Below are positions 18,187 to 29,000 of a stretch of 64,000 bases of DNA, piece after piece. Source of the DNA: CAWANF01 sp963783355. Its GTDB lineage: Bacteria; Bacteroidota; Rhodothermia; Balneolales; DATFMH01. The DNA is taken from NCBI GenBank assembly GCA_963783355.1, contig CAWANF010000005.1, positions 124,001-188,000 on the forward strand, given 5' to 3'. Position numbers and translations under genes: made by a program. The stretch's first letter is position 1. Each line of letters starts with the position of its first letter. The notes below the pieces were generated by a model, which was not told the origin of the DNA, did no database searches, and saw only the letters and a program-made list of their open reading frames with translations.

Positions 18187-20523
18187 TTATCTTACAATAA
18201 CTACTTTTCCAACGCCACGGTTGTTGGAGTGTTTATCAACCGCTACAACTAAATAGACCCCGGTTGCCACTTTATTTCCATTATAATCACGTCCGTTCCA
18301 CTGAGCACGTCCTCCGGTCACATCAAGTTTATCAACCAGTCGTCCGTCAACGGTAATGATACGTACAGTCGTTTCTGCCGATAAACCAGAGATTATAATC
18401 GGGCCTGTTTGTTGTGAATAGGAATACGGATTGGGATAGATGAACAGTTTATCCATTTTAGGCAAAGGGCCTTTCACCACGCTTACATAACTTACCAATC
18501 CCTGGTCCGTAGCGATATAAACAGTTCCCGTTTTATCATCAATGGCCAGTGAAGTAATATTATTGGATATCAGCGGACTGTTGCTGGTTGTAAAATGTTT
18601 AATAACCGAATCCCCTGATTCACTAACAAGCCATAATCCGTCACCTTCCGAACCAATCCATTTACGGTTTGCAGCATCTACAGCTATAGCTGTTGTATTC
18701 AAATCGCGCAATAAAAGCGAATCGGTTCCAGCTTTTCTAAGATATTCGGCCTGCCGATCATTAGCTGTTCCATTTATTATTTGATCAGGAAAAACATACC
18801 GCACGACCCCGCGATTGGTACCGACCCACACTTCACCTCTTTTATCTTCTACCATAGCGTTTACCGTCATATCCGGCAAATAACCCTGGTTAATATCGGT
18901 CGTTAAATGGTACCCTTTATCATCGCTTTCAGTAGATAAATCACCAGTATCTAACACTAAAATACCATCACCCTGCCCTTCCGAAGTATACAAACTTACC
19001 CACTTTTGATCATTGGAATCAATCATCAAACCAAAATAAATATCCGAGGAATAAACATATTGTGAACGATGTATCCCGACCCACTTATCACTCCCCTGTT
19101 CATGATAAACCAATGGGTAAGTTGGGGCACGCAAACTTACGGCCCAGATATTTCCCTTGCTGTCATCGGCCATTCCCGATATTACAATAAAGCTACTACT
19201 ACCCGGGATTCCTTCCAGTCCACTCGAATTACCGTAAAGTGTAATTTTATTATCCGCTATATCATGTTCAATAATGCCTTTTCCCCAGCTTCCGAAATAA
19301 TAAGCGTCCTTGTTGTATGTAGAGATATAAATACTGTTAATTCCATTATTACCGAGTTCCGTACTCGTTTCCAGGTTGAAATTTTCCCATTTACTATTCT
19401 TAAATATATAATAACCGGTGTCCACGATGGGAGAATTAGCCCGCCCCGGTACCGGACTTGAACCTGCAATTAAAACACCGTTATCCACATTCAAGCCTGA
19501 AAACAGATTTAAATACGGGCCATCAGGAATGATATAATCATCAATTTTATTGGAAGTATAATCTTTAGATATGGCAACACCACTGTTTGAAGTCCCGACA
19601 TATATCGTTTTACCATTATTATCACCCGTATCAAAAGCAGTCAGTAAAGGCTGTCCGTCGGGAACCGTTAACTGGGTAACCGATCCATTCACCAATGTTA
19701 CATTGGTATTAGAAACACCAATAAATGTTTTGTTATCACTGCTGTGTGTATATCGTACGATTCCGCCATTATTAAAAATACCCGATTGAGTCCATGAAGA
19801 TCCATCGTATTCATAGTTGTTTCCACCAGTCGTAGCGTAAATTTTACCATTGAAATACCCAATAGCCGTGATGGTATTATTAGTAAAACCATCTGAAGCA
19901 TTATAATTCATCCAGTTAGAAGGTACAATCAGATCGCCTTTTGATTCATCGCCTGCCGCAACCCCCTGGGCTGTAGCACAATAAAGTGTCGATCCGCTGT
20001 AGTCAATGTCATAGACTTTTGTACCACTTAGTGTATTTCCAAGATTAGTATATGTATCAAGTACCAAACCACTTTGAGTGTTATACAATACGACACCAAA
20101 ATCTGTTGCTATAAATAAGGAATCGTTCTTAATCAGCATCTTGTTGATTCCCCTCGGATTATATCGTGTGGCCCGGTAGATATCCTGGTAACGGGTAAAC
20201 GTATCTTTGTCGATATTGAAAAATTCCAGCATGCCATCGGAATAACCTAACCACAAACCATTGTTAGAAGGATCATACACCATAGCCGACGGATCGACAT
20301 TATACATTCCATCGGTAGTCGTATATCTCTTTTGGACCGAATTATCGCTGAATTCAAAAAGTCCCCCTTTTGTTGCACACCACGTATTCCCATTTGCATC
20401 GTTCGCAATGGTTGTGACGGAACGAAATGATGAATAGGATTGCCAGGAATCAACAGCCTGCCCAAAAGAACTGTGAATGGGAATAAAAAGGAGCAACAGT
20501 AAAAGTAAATACTTGTGTTTCAT
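18187..20523 (-). CDS. PorZ-like two-beta-propeller protein (T9SS component)
   Basis: 778 residues with a signal peptide (LLLLLLLFIPIHSSFGQA, about residues 5-22). Repeated propeller blades with NDANGNTWCATKGGLFEF, SNNGLWLGYSDGMLEF and GEVWVGTNRGVVRY units span about residues 25-680. The last 90 residues are a FlgD-like immunoglobulin domain (IYPNPYSYSQQTGPIIISGL ... YNGNKVATGVYLVVAV). This is the architecture of PorZ, a surface-exposed part of the type IX secretion attachment complex that helps link exported proteins to A-LPS. It fits the four T9SS-sorted proteins in this window. The next gene upstream on the same strand is a DUF5686 protein, 51 bases away. Confidence 0.8.
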   Translation of the reverse strand: MKHKYLLLLLLLFIPIHSSFGQAVDSWQSYSSFRSVTTIANDANGNTWCATKGGLFEFSDNSVQKRYTTTDGMYNVDPSAMVYDPSNNGLWLGYSDGMLEFFNIDKDTFTRYQDIYRATRYNPRGINKMLIKNDSLFIATDFGVVLYNTQSGLVLDTYTNLGNTLSGTKVYDIDYSGSTLYCATAQGVAAGDESKGDLIVPSNWMNYNASDGFTNNTITAIGYFNGKIYATTGGNNYEYDGSSWTQSGIFNNGGIVRYTHSSDNKTFIGVSNTNVTLVNGSVTQLTVPDGQPLLTAFDTGDNNGKTIYVGTSNSGVAISKDYTSNKIDDYIIPDGPYLNLFSGLNVDNGVLIAGSSPVPGRANSPIVDTGYYIFKNSKWENFNLETSTELGNNGINSIYISTYNKDAYYFGSWGKGIIEHDIADNKITLYGNSSGLEGIPGSSSFIVISGMADDSKGNIWAVSLRAPTYPLVYHEQGSDKWVGIHRSQYVYSSDIYFGLMIDSNDQKWVSLYTSEGQGDGILVLDTGDLSTESDDKGYHLTTDINQGYLPDMTVNAMVEDKRGEVWVGTNRGVVRYVFPDQIINGTANDRQAEYLRKAGTDSLLLRDLNTTAIAVDAANRKWIGSEGDGLWLVSESGDSVIKHFTTSNSPLISNNITSLAIDDKTGTVYIATDQGLVSYVSVVKGPLPKMDKLFIYPNPYSYSQQTGPIIISGLSAETTVRIITVDGRLVDKLDVTGGRAQWNGRDYNGNKVATGVYLVVAVDKHSNNRGVGKVVIVR

Positions 20524-20574
20524 TAGCTTCGATATGAAACGCTAAAAAGGTAGTTGAAATGTGATGTCTTTAAT

Positions 20575-22971
20575 TTAAAATATTCGAGCCACACTAACAC
20601 CAAAATACAGGTTATGCTGGTTGAAATTCTTGGCGACATCTAAGCGCAAGATACCAAATAAACCATTTAACGACAGTCCCAACTCATTTTGAAAACCATC
20701 AAAATATTTAGGGCTGAACCGTTGCTGTAACTCAGTTAATCTCTGATGATGAATCCATGTACGTCCATGAGCCCCAAAAATAATAATACCGAGACCTTTC
20801 TTGGCCAAACCATGTAAGCCAAGTAATTCGAACGGTATTGTGCGAAAATTATGTTCCCAAAACAATCCCAGATAGTTTTCCCCTTCATAGGGATTTGAGC
20901 GAATGGTTTTAAAACTTCCGAAAGGAGTAACCCCGCCCAATGCCGCATCAATAATACCAAAACGCTGAAGCGGCAACCTGCCGGAATAAGTCCCACCAAC
21001 CAGGCGAACATCCAATACATTCGGCAAAAAACGACGGCGAAAAAACGTATCGAAACGCCAGTCTATTGAAAATCGATACCGGGTGAAATCAAAATCACTC
21101 GCTAATATTCCCGGACTGCTGTGTTCAATATTCAGTACAATTCGTTTTTGTCCGATGGGTGAGAAAGGCACAAAATCATCTCCATAGGTATATGTAAAAG
21201 AAACGGAACGCATCCAGCCTTCATCTATAGATGGATTCTCTCGCTGAATATTGTGCCGTCCCAGTAAATCATAGCTCGTTACATGACTTAATGAACTTTG
21301 CAGGGCATCTTCATACCCAATTTTTACGGTTGAATTCCATTTGCGAAATCGATAGGACAAATCTGTAGTGAATGATTGATTCCAGTAATAATCGAAATAA
21401 TCGTATCGTCCCAGCAAAGGTAAATAACTCGCTTCCGCTTTCGTATAAATATCAGATTGATATTGAGTCTGCGTCCCTGTCCCATAATGAAAACCGATAC
21501 TTCCATGCCTCTTTTTGCCCCATTTATATTTGAATCCGCCTCCGTAGGACGTTTTCTTGATTCCGGTATTATAGCCGCCATCGAGTTGAATTGACAACCG
21601 TTTTGTTACATCGCGATCCATGCTCAGACCAAGGTGTCCCGCATCAACCCGGTTGTACCATAATTCGGGAGACAATCCTTCTGTGATTTTATCAAAAGCG
21701 CCTGATTTTGATTTTTTATTACCGGACGATTCCCCGTCATTCATATTCACATACCTCGACAGAAATCCAGTCGGTTTAAACGCTTGGGCGAAAGTGTACG
21801 TGCTATCTACATCCACGTAAGCGGCTTCCTCCTTCTTCGATAGCGGAACCACGTCTTTATCCTTTGCGAAAAGACTATCGTTATGAACCGTAAGGGAATC
21901 GATAACCAGCTTTTTCTTTTGATCGTAAAGAGAATCGGGCAACGATATATTCACCTTATAATTAGTAATCCTTGAAAGCTGCCGGAACTTAAAAGGGGGA
22001 AAATCGAGTCCCGGAAAGGCTATCTTGACGAGTCCGTTCACCCGGAAATCGACCGGAAGCCAGAAATCCTTTCCGAAATTATAGAACTGTTGTTGATAAT
22101 GGATTTTCACATCCTTGACCGGCGGAGGGAAAAAGACGGATTCCCCTGGTTTCAGATCAACAGCTACCAAGGCATACTCTTTATTTAAAACAGAAACGGT
22201 ACCCACAAATGTAGGCTGCAATTTCCTTTTCGGAATAACCTCAATATCATAAATAAGCTTATTATCCTGGTACCGGTAATCTTTCAGTTTAAAATCATAA
22301 TAATCCAGGGCTTTGGGATTGGTCGGACCTACCATTTTGTAACCGGCAACATCAATATTGTCATCATAAAAATTTGGAATATAACTCGAGCCGGCAAAAT
22401 TCTGTGTTGAAGACACATTGGCTGTCTGCCGTTTAGTGACAATGACTTCCCGCGTTCCCCGATGTTTGTCCCAAAAAATATGAGACAAACTTTCCATCAC
22501 CGACACAATACCGGTATCATTCGACATGACCTGTCGTGTATACGCATCTGCTTTATATGTATTGAGTTTCTTTTCCCATTGCTGTTTCCGTTCAATAACT
22601 TTTCGCATAATATTGATGGCCGGATCTTTTCCGGTCACTACAACTTCTCCCATCTGTAGCGTTGTCGGCTGAAGCTTGATATCGAGATGTCCGGAACTAG
22701 TGGAATCCAGATGGATATGTACCGATTTGTAACCGATATAACGAAAAACGATATCTGCAGGAAGAGAGGGAATATTCAGTGAATACCGGCCCTGGTCGTT
22801 GGTAATCGTTCCGTTGTAAGTATTTTTTATAAAGATATTAGCAGCCGGCAACGGCTCACCCGTTTTCGCATCCGTAACTTTACCCTGAATAGTAACCTGA
22901 GCTGAAGCAATCAACGGGAAAAGCAGGAAACCGATAATACATTGAAAAAATAATTTCTTATTAGCGCTCAC
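20575..22971 (-). CDS. DUF5686 / carboxypeptidase-regulatory-like outer membrane protein
   Basis: 798 residues with a signal peptide ending near SAQV (residue about 25). Residues about 26-110 form a CarboxypepD_reg-like beta-sandwich (TIQGKVTDAKTGEPLPAANI), which in Bacteroidota is the usual N-terminal extension of TonB-dependent-type receptors. The rest matches DUF5686, with alternating aromatic strands toward the C-terminus and a terminal FGVSVARIF, typical of an outer membrane beta-barrel. No TonB plug domain is visible. The function of this family is not established; it lies 51 bases upstream of the PorZ-like gene and may be co-transcribed with it. Confidence 0.85.
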   Translation of the reverse strand: MSANKKLFFQCIIGFLLFPLIASAQVTIQGKVTDAKTGEPLPAANIFIKNTYNGTITNDQGRYSLNIPSLPADIVFRYIGYKSVHIHLDSTSSGHLDIKLQPTTLQMGEVVVTGKDPAINIMRKVIERKQQWEKKLNTYKADAYTRQVMSNDTGIVSVMESLSHIFWDKHRGTREVIVTKRQTANVSSTQNFAGSSYIPNFYDDNIDVAGYKMVGPTNPKALDYYDFKLKDYRYQDNKLIYDIEVIPKRKLQPTFVGTVSVLNKEYALVAVDLKPGESVFFPPPVKDVKIHYQQQFYNFGKDFWLPVDFRVNGLVKIAFPGLDFPPFKFRQLSRITNYKVNISLPDSLYDQKKKLVIDSLTVHNDSLFAKDKDVVPLSKKEEAAYVDVDSTYTFAQAFKPTGFLSRYVNMNDGESSGNKKSKSGAFDKITEGLSPELWYNRVDAGHLGLSMDRDVTKRLSIQLDGGYNTGIKKTSYGGGFKYKWGKKRHGSIGFHYGTGTQTQYQSDIYTKAEASYLPLLGRYDYFDYYWNQSFTTDLSYRFRKWNSTVKIGYEDALQSSLSHVTSYDLLGRHNIQRENPSIDEGWMRSVSFTYTYGDDFVPFSPIGQKRIVLNIEHSSPGILASDFDFTRYRFSIDWRFDTFFRRRFLPNVLDVRLVGGTYSGRLPLQRFGIIDAALGGVTPFGSFKTIRSNPYEGENYLGLFWEHNFRTIPFELLGLHGLAKKGLGIIIFGAHGRTWIHHQRLTELQQRFSPKYFDGFQNELGLSLNGLFGILRLDVAKNFNQHNLYFGVSVARIF

Positions 22972-23083
22972 TCGGGACGTTTTTTTATTCGTAATTTACA
23001 TCATGCCAATGGTTATTCGAAAAATTTAAGTGAAGGTTACAAATTATGAATCATTTTGAGTAACTTTGAGGTCTTTAGTACCT

Positions 23084-23156
23084 GACCCTGTAGTTCAACA
23101 GGATAGAACGATAGCCTCCTAAGCTTTAGATCCGGGTTCGAGTCCCGGCGGGGTCA
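23084..23156 (+). tRNA. tRNA-Arg (anticodon CCT)
   Basis: 73 nt. Acceptor GACCCTG pairs with CGGGGTC (one G-U), T-arm CCGGG TTCGAGT CCCGG. The anticodon loop CTCCTAA gives anticodon CCT, reading AGG; the stem above it has one mismatch (position 28-42). CCA is not encoded. Its last 12 bases plus two following ones reappear as a direct repeat at 42656-42669, marking the insertion point of a genomic island. Confidence 0.92.
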
Positions 23157-23158
23157 CT
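23145..23158 (+). repeat. Putative attL: tRNA-Arg 3' end
   Basis: CCGGCGGGGTCACT, covering the 3' acceptor strand of tRNA-Arg and two bases beyond. An exact copy in the same orientation is at 42656-42669. This is the geometry left when an integrase recombines at a tRNA 3' end. Only 14 bases are shared and no integrase is seen, so the call rests on position and orientation. Confidence 0.55.
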
Positions 23159-23301
23159 AAAAATCAAGGTCAGTTCAAGTTTTGGGAAGATTCGTTTTAG
23201 TTTCATATGACTTTTTTTTCTTCATCCCCATTAAAAAACCAAAGCTTTACCACGAATTGCGACTTGGTTAACTTTCAGAAAAGCCTTCATGACCACTGAA
23301 A

Positions 23302-24219
23302 TCAGCCCCATCCATTTGACGGTTCCCAATGTTTCTCATAATCTCTTGAACCGAGACAACTCTTGACAACCGGCCATAAAAACCGCTCCAAAATGGTTAT
23401 TACACTGCCAAAATCTTCCAGTGTCTGATGTTTATCAATGTTTCTCCTGAAAGCTCCCCATTGCCGGACTTTCTCTGCGTCAGAATAGAATGCATCCGTC
23501 AAAGCCGTCGGTATTTCAGCCGGCAATGCTGTTTTTCGTCGTTTGAATGTAGCCTCAATAGCCTTTTGGATTTGTATACCCTCAAAGGAACGGTTCCGGA
23601 TCAGGAAATAGATATCGTAAAAATCTTTCATCCGGCTATTAGCCAGGTCAAGAGCTACCATGGCCTGAAATTTTTCAGCAATGGCACTTTCCAACGTGTA
23701 TGCTTTCACTTTAGGGGCCTCACCTTCCAACAATACCGGATATTCTATCCACAAGGGACCGGGAACAATGGCATCTCCAAAACCAATGTCAATTTGGATA
23801 TGAATTCGCGAACTTCCAAGCGTTCCTCTCACACGTAAACGAACTCCTTTATAAGCATCCTGCTCTCTGATTTCTTCTCCGACTACACTCTCAGGATTGA
23901 AAATCAAACCATCTTCTTCTACTGGTACGTTACAGCAGTTGGCGATCATCTCCTCTAACTCTTTGATATCTTCCGTACCGTCTCCCATGAAATCGATGTC
24001 TCTCGTCGGACGCACTTCGCTGATTCCGGTAGTCCGCAATAATAAAGCTCCTTTAAGAATAAAATGCTCAGAATAGACAGATTGACTCATTCTCAGCAGG
24101 AATTTCTCCATGGCATAATATTGAAGCACTTCCATAAATGGCCGGCTCGTCTCTCTGGCCTTATTTAATAAACGCTGATGGATCGAAGCCGCTTTTCTTT
24201 CTTTTTCATCCATGGCCAA
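23302..24219 (-). CDS. AbiEii/AbiGii-family nucleotidyltransferase toxin
   Basis: 305 residues. The family motifs are present: LKGALLL (Lys56-Gly57), then RPTRDIDFMG with the metal-binding pair Asp74 and Asp76 of the nucleotidyltransferase fold. AbiEii toxins of type IV-class AbiE systems act on nucleotides or tRNA (related MenT enzymes add nucleotides to tRNA acceptor ends) and stop growth during phage infection. The reading frame overlaps the antitoxin gene by 14 bases, the usual coupling. It is the first gene inside the putative island, next to the tRNA-Arg attachment site. The toxin gene appears full length. Confidence 0.88.
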   Translation of the reverse strand: MAMDEKERKAASIHQRLLNKARETSRPFMEVLQYYAMEKFLLRMSQSVYSEHFILKGALLLRTTGISEVRPTRDIDFMGDGTEDIKELEEMIANCCNVPVEEDGLIFNPESVVGEEIREQDAYKGVRLRVRGTLGSSRIHIQIDIGFGDAIVPGPLWIEYPVLLEGEAPKVKAYTLESAIAEKFQAMVALDLANSRMKDFYDIYFLIRNRSFEGIQIQKAIEATFKRRKTALPAEIPTALTDAFYSDAEKVRQWGAFRRNIDKHQTLEDFGSVITILERFLWPVVKSCLGSRDYEKHWEPSNGWG

Positions 24220-24823
24220 GCATTTGGAGATAGGGTTTTATGATGTTTTGAACCTTACAAATTTCAGCATATTTCAGAATATCTTTATACGTCGCTTTTT
24301 CCTCATTAATTCCTTTTTTGAGTGCTTCTATGGCCACATCTATGCCAATTTGATTGCGAAATTTAAAACAGTCGGCTATGGTTTTGGCCGGACTAAATAT
24401 GTTTACGCTTATCCCGTCCACAAGATGGGTTTCGACACCATTATGCAGCGTTTTTTTTGAAAAACGATACACTTTTAGCGGTGGATAATCCAGCACCGGA
24501 TTACGACTGGTACGAGACAGGGCTATATGAACCTGGTGCGGTATCTGATCCGTCATGTCATGAAAATCGAGAGCTGAAAGCAGACACAGGACACCATTAG
24601 GAATCTTGCTTGCTACAATGACCAGATCCGGATTTCCAAGTGGTTTTTGATCACTGAGCTGATAGACTCCCCGCTGAAGCTTTTCCAGGTATCCTTCTTT
24701 ATACATATGATACAGCACCCGTTCGTGTATACCTGCATTCAGAACTTCTGAGGTTCGCATAATTCCATGGTGATTTTTAAAAACCCGTAGCGCTTCTTCT
24801 ATTTTTTCCTCTGAAACATACAT
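24206..24823 (-). CDS. AbiEi-family antitoxin / transcriptional regulator
   Basis: 205 residues. The N-terminal 60 residues form a winged helix-turn-helix of the AbiEi antitoxin type (GIMRTSEVLNAGIHERVLYHM, followed by LQRGVYQLSD), and the C-terminal domain keeps the AbiEi layout (VYRFSKKTLHNGVE ... SPAKTIADCFKFRNQIGIDVAIEALK). In known AbiE systems the antitoxin represses the operon and counteracts the toxin without a stable complex. It precedes the toxin gene and overlaps it by 14 bases. The 251-base gap upstream would hold the autoregulated promoter; I did not resolve operators. Confidence 0.87.
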   Translation of the reverse strand: MYVSEEKIEEALRVFKNHHGIMRTSEVLNAGIHERVLYHMYKEGYLEKLQRGVYQLSDQKPLGNPDLVIVASKIPNGVLCLLSALDFHDMTDQIPHQVHIALSRTSRNPVLDYPPLKVYRFSKKTLHNGVETHLVDGISVNIFSPAKTIADCFKFRNQIGIDVAIEALKKGINEEKATYKDILKYAEICKVQNIIKPYLQMLGHG

Positions 24824-25074
24824 ACTATGGATAATTATGAATACATATCTTTATAAGTGTATGCATTTTTATCCACATCGCCAAACTCAAAAAGTAAAAT
24901 TATATTGGGAGAAGGTGTCTTGGTTGAATGAAAAAAAGGTGTGTAAAATCTCTGTTTTTTAACACTTATAAATAGAGCGTTTGTATTTTACCAAGGTTAT
25001 TAAACCATAATTATTCTGACATTCAACCATTTATTCCGACTAAGGACATATTCGCCATTAATCCTCTTCTAAGC

Positions 25075-25854
25075 TTACCTGAAATTTTTCCATGCCTGAT
25101 CCTCCAGTTCCAGACGATCTACCAAAAACAGTACCCTTCTGGCATTTTGAGTTCGAAGAAATAAACGAATAACCGCTGCTGCTGTCAACGTTTTACCGGT
25201 ACCGGTGGCCATTTTAAATAAAAAACGATCTTTCCCTGACCTAACAGCATTTTGTAGATGCTGGATTGCCTCAATCTGATAATACCGGAGAAAACGAAGG
25301 CCATTTTTCCAGATAAAATCCTTGCTGTTTTCTACAGAGCCATTCCATTCGGGCCTTTCCGCATAATCCGGCATTTGGACTGTAGCTATATAATCATCCC
25401 TTATTTGTTCAGATGCCAAAGCATTACGATCCGGTTTCCATTGCTTTATAGCACCGATTTCTTCAGGAGAGGGATATTTATAAATAGGTTTGGGATTACC
25501 CTTCTTCAAGTCCCATAAATAATGGACGATTCCATTAGATAAAATAATGAATTGTGAATTAACGGTCTTGGCATACTTTCGTGCCTGTTCCTTAGCCGTT
25601 AATGGGTGCAACGATTCTTTTTTAGCTTCAAGGACACATATTGGTTTGTTATTACTATCTAATAAAAGAAAATCAATCGAACCGTTTTTCGTTTTTTCGA
25701 AATCATTTCCCCAGGCATCGATTTCCTTTTGCGTGATCTTAACATGATTCTCAAGCATCACGTTAGCCGGTCCCTCTTCTGTATCAAAAAAGCGCCAACC
25801 AGCCTCCTCGAGCAGCTTGTTTATTTTAATTCGTGCATGAGCCTCATTATTCAT
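25075..25854 (-). pseudogene. Truncated type I restriction endonuclease HsdR (N-terminal fragment)
   Basis: 259 residues corresponding only to the first quarter to third of HsdR. The N-terminal PD-(D/E)xK nuclease core is present (SIDFLLLD with Asp61 and VLEAKKE with Glu76/Lys78). Then comes the start of the superfamily 2 helicase with Walker A ATGTGKT (216-222) and motif Ia (VLFLVDRLEL). The frame stops right there with TAA; the rest of the helicase and the C-terminal domain are missing, and no hsdM or hsdS is nearby. It is a remnant of a type I restriction system and unlikely to translocate DNA. Confidence 0.8.
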
Positions 25855-25973
25855 TAGCGAAGTGTATCAATCAGCGAAAATATCTTTCTTTATGACCCAA
25901 ATAGTACGCTGATAAATATGGTAAAAACAGTTTATAAAAGAAAGGATACCTTTCTCACGATTTGAATAAATTT

Positions 25974-26009
25974 AAAAAAAGGCCGGGCTTCGTCCCAAGT
26001 CCCGGCCTT
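25974..26009 (-). terminator. Rho-independent terminator after the metalloprotease gene
   Basis: On the minus strand a 9-bp GC-rich stem (AAGGCCGGG with CCCGGCCTT) is followed by a T7 run. It ends the transcript of the giant-protein operon, 41 bases past the stop codon. Confidence 0.9.
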
Positions 26010-26049
26010 GATTAATTTGCCTTTGTAGGCTCTCTATAATCTGTAATTA

Positions 26050-29000
26050 CTATTTGAGCAGAATCATCTTTTGGGTTTTCACAAAAGAACCAGCTTTTAT
26101 TCGATAAAAATATAAACCACTTGCCAAATGGCTTGCGTCAAAGGTGACATTATATATTCCAGCATTTTGCTTTTTATCTACCAATGTGGCAACCCGTTGC
26201 CCAAGTGTATTATATATCTGTAACAAGACATGGCCGGCTTTTGGTAACGAGTATTTTATATTTGTGGTAGGATTAAAAGGATTTGGATAATTATTTGATA
26301 ACTTATACTCTGTCGGTATATTATTTTTGATATTATTAATGCCCGTTAATAAATCATTATAAATAACGACTCGCTCCACTGATGCCGGAATAGACAGCCT
26401 ACTATCACCTTTTACCGAATAAAAGTAAACAGAATTAACTGTGAATGCCTTAACTGTATATGTTTTTTTCTCATTATCTTTAATATACATATTGATGCCA
26501 CCTTCTGCATTATTAAGCCGAACTGTAATTTTATTATTATAACTTATAAGTGAATCTGTTGTTAACCTGGCATCAAATATGTGACCCGGTGCAAGAGGGG
26601 GTAATAAATAATTAGTAGAATCACGATTAGCAGAAAAATAAATTCTTGATTCGACACCCGTAGAATCAGAAAATGTTATAAGATTAAATTTCGATAAATT
26701 AAAACCTGCACTTTTAGGCATTATGGATTCATTTTTTAACAAAAGATTCCCCGGGGAAGGAACAAAAATCCAATATCCTTTGCCTGGCTTAATGATCCGC
26801 GTTAATTTATATCCATTATCGTATTCATATGCGTAGTTATTTATCGTACCCCCATTTAGCTTCAAAAAATAGGTACTGATATTATATTGCAACCCACCTA
26901 TTAGATTCCATCCCTTATTTGTCTGTACCCAAACACTATCTTTCGGATTTTTCGGATAATTAACAGTATCACTTTGCCCGGCATACATCCAGTAACCAAG
27001 TCCATTTTGTAAACTTGTACTTCTCTTGTATCCATTATTATAATTATAAATTATCCTGCTACCTAAAAGACTATCTGCCTGTAGAGTATCTTGGCTACCT
27101 GCTATCCCAATCAAATTCCAACCTTTATTAAAAACATAATAATTTTTCCGATGTTCAATTAAAAAACTATCTGTTTGTGCACTTATACCATATTGATTTG
27201 AAACTCTTAAAAAGTATCTTCCTGCCGGATATTGATTGGATAAAATCTTCCAATTAATAATTTTATACGAATCCTGACCTTCAAAATAATTTTCCCCTTT
27301 CAAGATATCCCGGTAAATACTATACGTTTTACCTTCACCAACCAACTTAATACTCACAGTATCGTCTGTTGTTTTATATCTCACAAATAATGGATAAATA
27401 TTATCATCATAAACAACACTATCAGGAAGATCTTTTATTCCTAAATTGTGGTCATACTGATAAATGGAAAAAGTACCTGAAGTGTCACTTATATTATAAT
27501 TATATATGGACAATACTAACCTATAATCATTCGATATTTCAATTGGATCTGGAATTTTAAACTCCTGTCTATACGGAGTATTAAATAAGCCATAATTACC
27601 AATCCAAACACTATCATCAATGACTTTCGAATAGTTCAGAGCCTGGTTAATTAATGTAACTTTGAAAGGCATTTTTTTTGCAAAATTTGCTGATACATAG
27701 TATTCATTACTCGTACCAACCTGGACTTTAGGCCATTGAATTCCCACATTAAAATCCGGTGTGAATTTTTTTACTAAAAACGTGTCACTCCTAATATCTA
27801 TACCATATTTATAATTGTAGAACCTAACAGAATAGTTATTGCCTGGTGTTATATCTTCTCCAATTAAATACTTGAAACTAAAATAATTACTAAATTCAGA
27901 GCTATTGTAATTATATTTCAAAGTGTCGATAATGTTTTTATAGAATGAACCATCTTTATATAATTCCAGTTTTAGATCTCCATCGACATTGGTATTCCAT
28001 ATTATTGATATATCACTATTCTGCATAGGTCCTTCATTCTTTACACCTCCAACCTCTACATACTCATGAACTTTTGTATCATATATTTTCGGATTATTCT
28101 TCTGAAGAAAAAAAACTCCACTCGTATCATTAATATTATATTTAGTGTTCTTTATAAGAATCTGGTACTTACCATCTGTCTGGTATAATGGTGATACACG
28201 CCATACCGGTACTGTTGAATGAACTATACCAAGTGAATCTATCGTTTTTTTATTTCTGAGAACATAAACTTTATAAGCAGTACTATCGTCCTTTATATTA
28301 GTCTTCCAATTAATGGAATTATGATTATCACCCTGGTACATATAAGACCCTTCATATGGGTTTGATATCGCCAGGTAATATTTTTTATTAGTTATTCGAA
28401 TAGGTGAATTATTAACATCGAATTCACTACTATCACTTTTAGCCATCATACGAATAGTGTACCCTTTTCCAATCATAATATTATTACTAACCGTCCATTT
28501 GAAAACGGAATCCTTACCAGAAACCATACCTAAATTTTTATAAAACTCACCATCTTTCAACAAATCAATACTAAAATTATCATTAATATTAGTCTCCCAT
28601 CGGATATTATAGGTACTATCCTGATTTAAAACGATAGTTGCAGGTCCCATAACAACCCCGGAATTAAAGGACATGATTCTAATTTGAGGTCCCGCAATAT
28701 TCGCGATAGTACTTGCAGTATTATTAAGCGTTTTCCTATTGTCGGCAGCATGATATTCTCCTGCTGGAATTCCTAATGGATAATTTTTATAAATCAAATC
28801 AGGATTTGAAAATAATGGAATATGTGTATAAGGGCCATCTTTTCCGTAAGCAGCATTCCCATAAGACATTATTGTTATGACATGAGCCCCCGCACTATAA
28901 TATCCGTGATTATATGTAAATGACACATTTGTAGGATCTTTAAGCCAGTCATGTCGTGCTCCCATGTCATGTCCTATTTCATGCAAAAAAGAATCATTTC

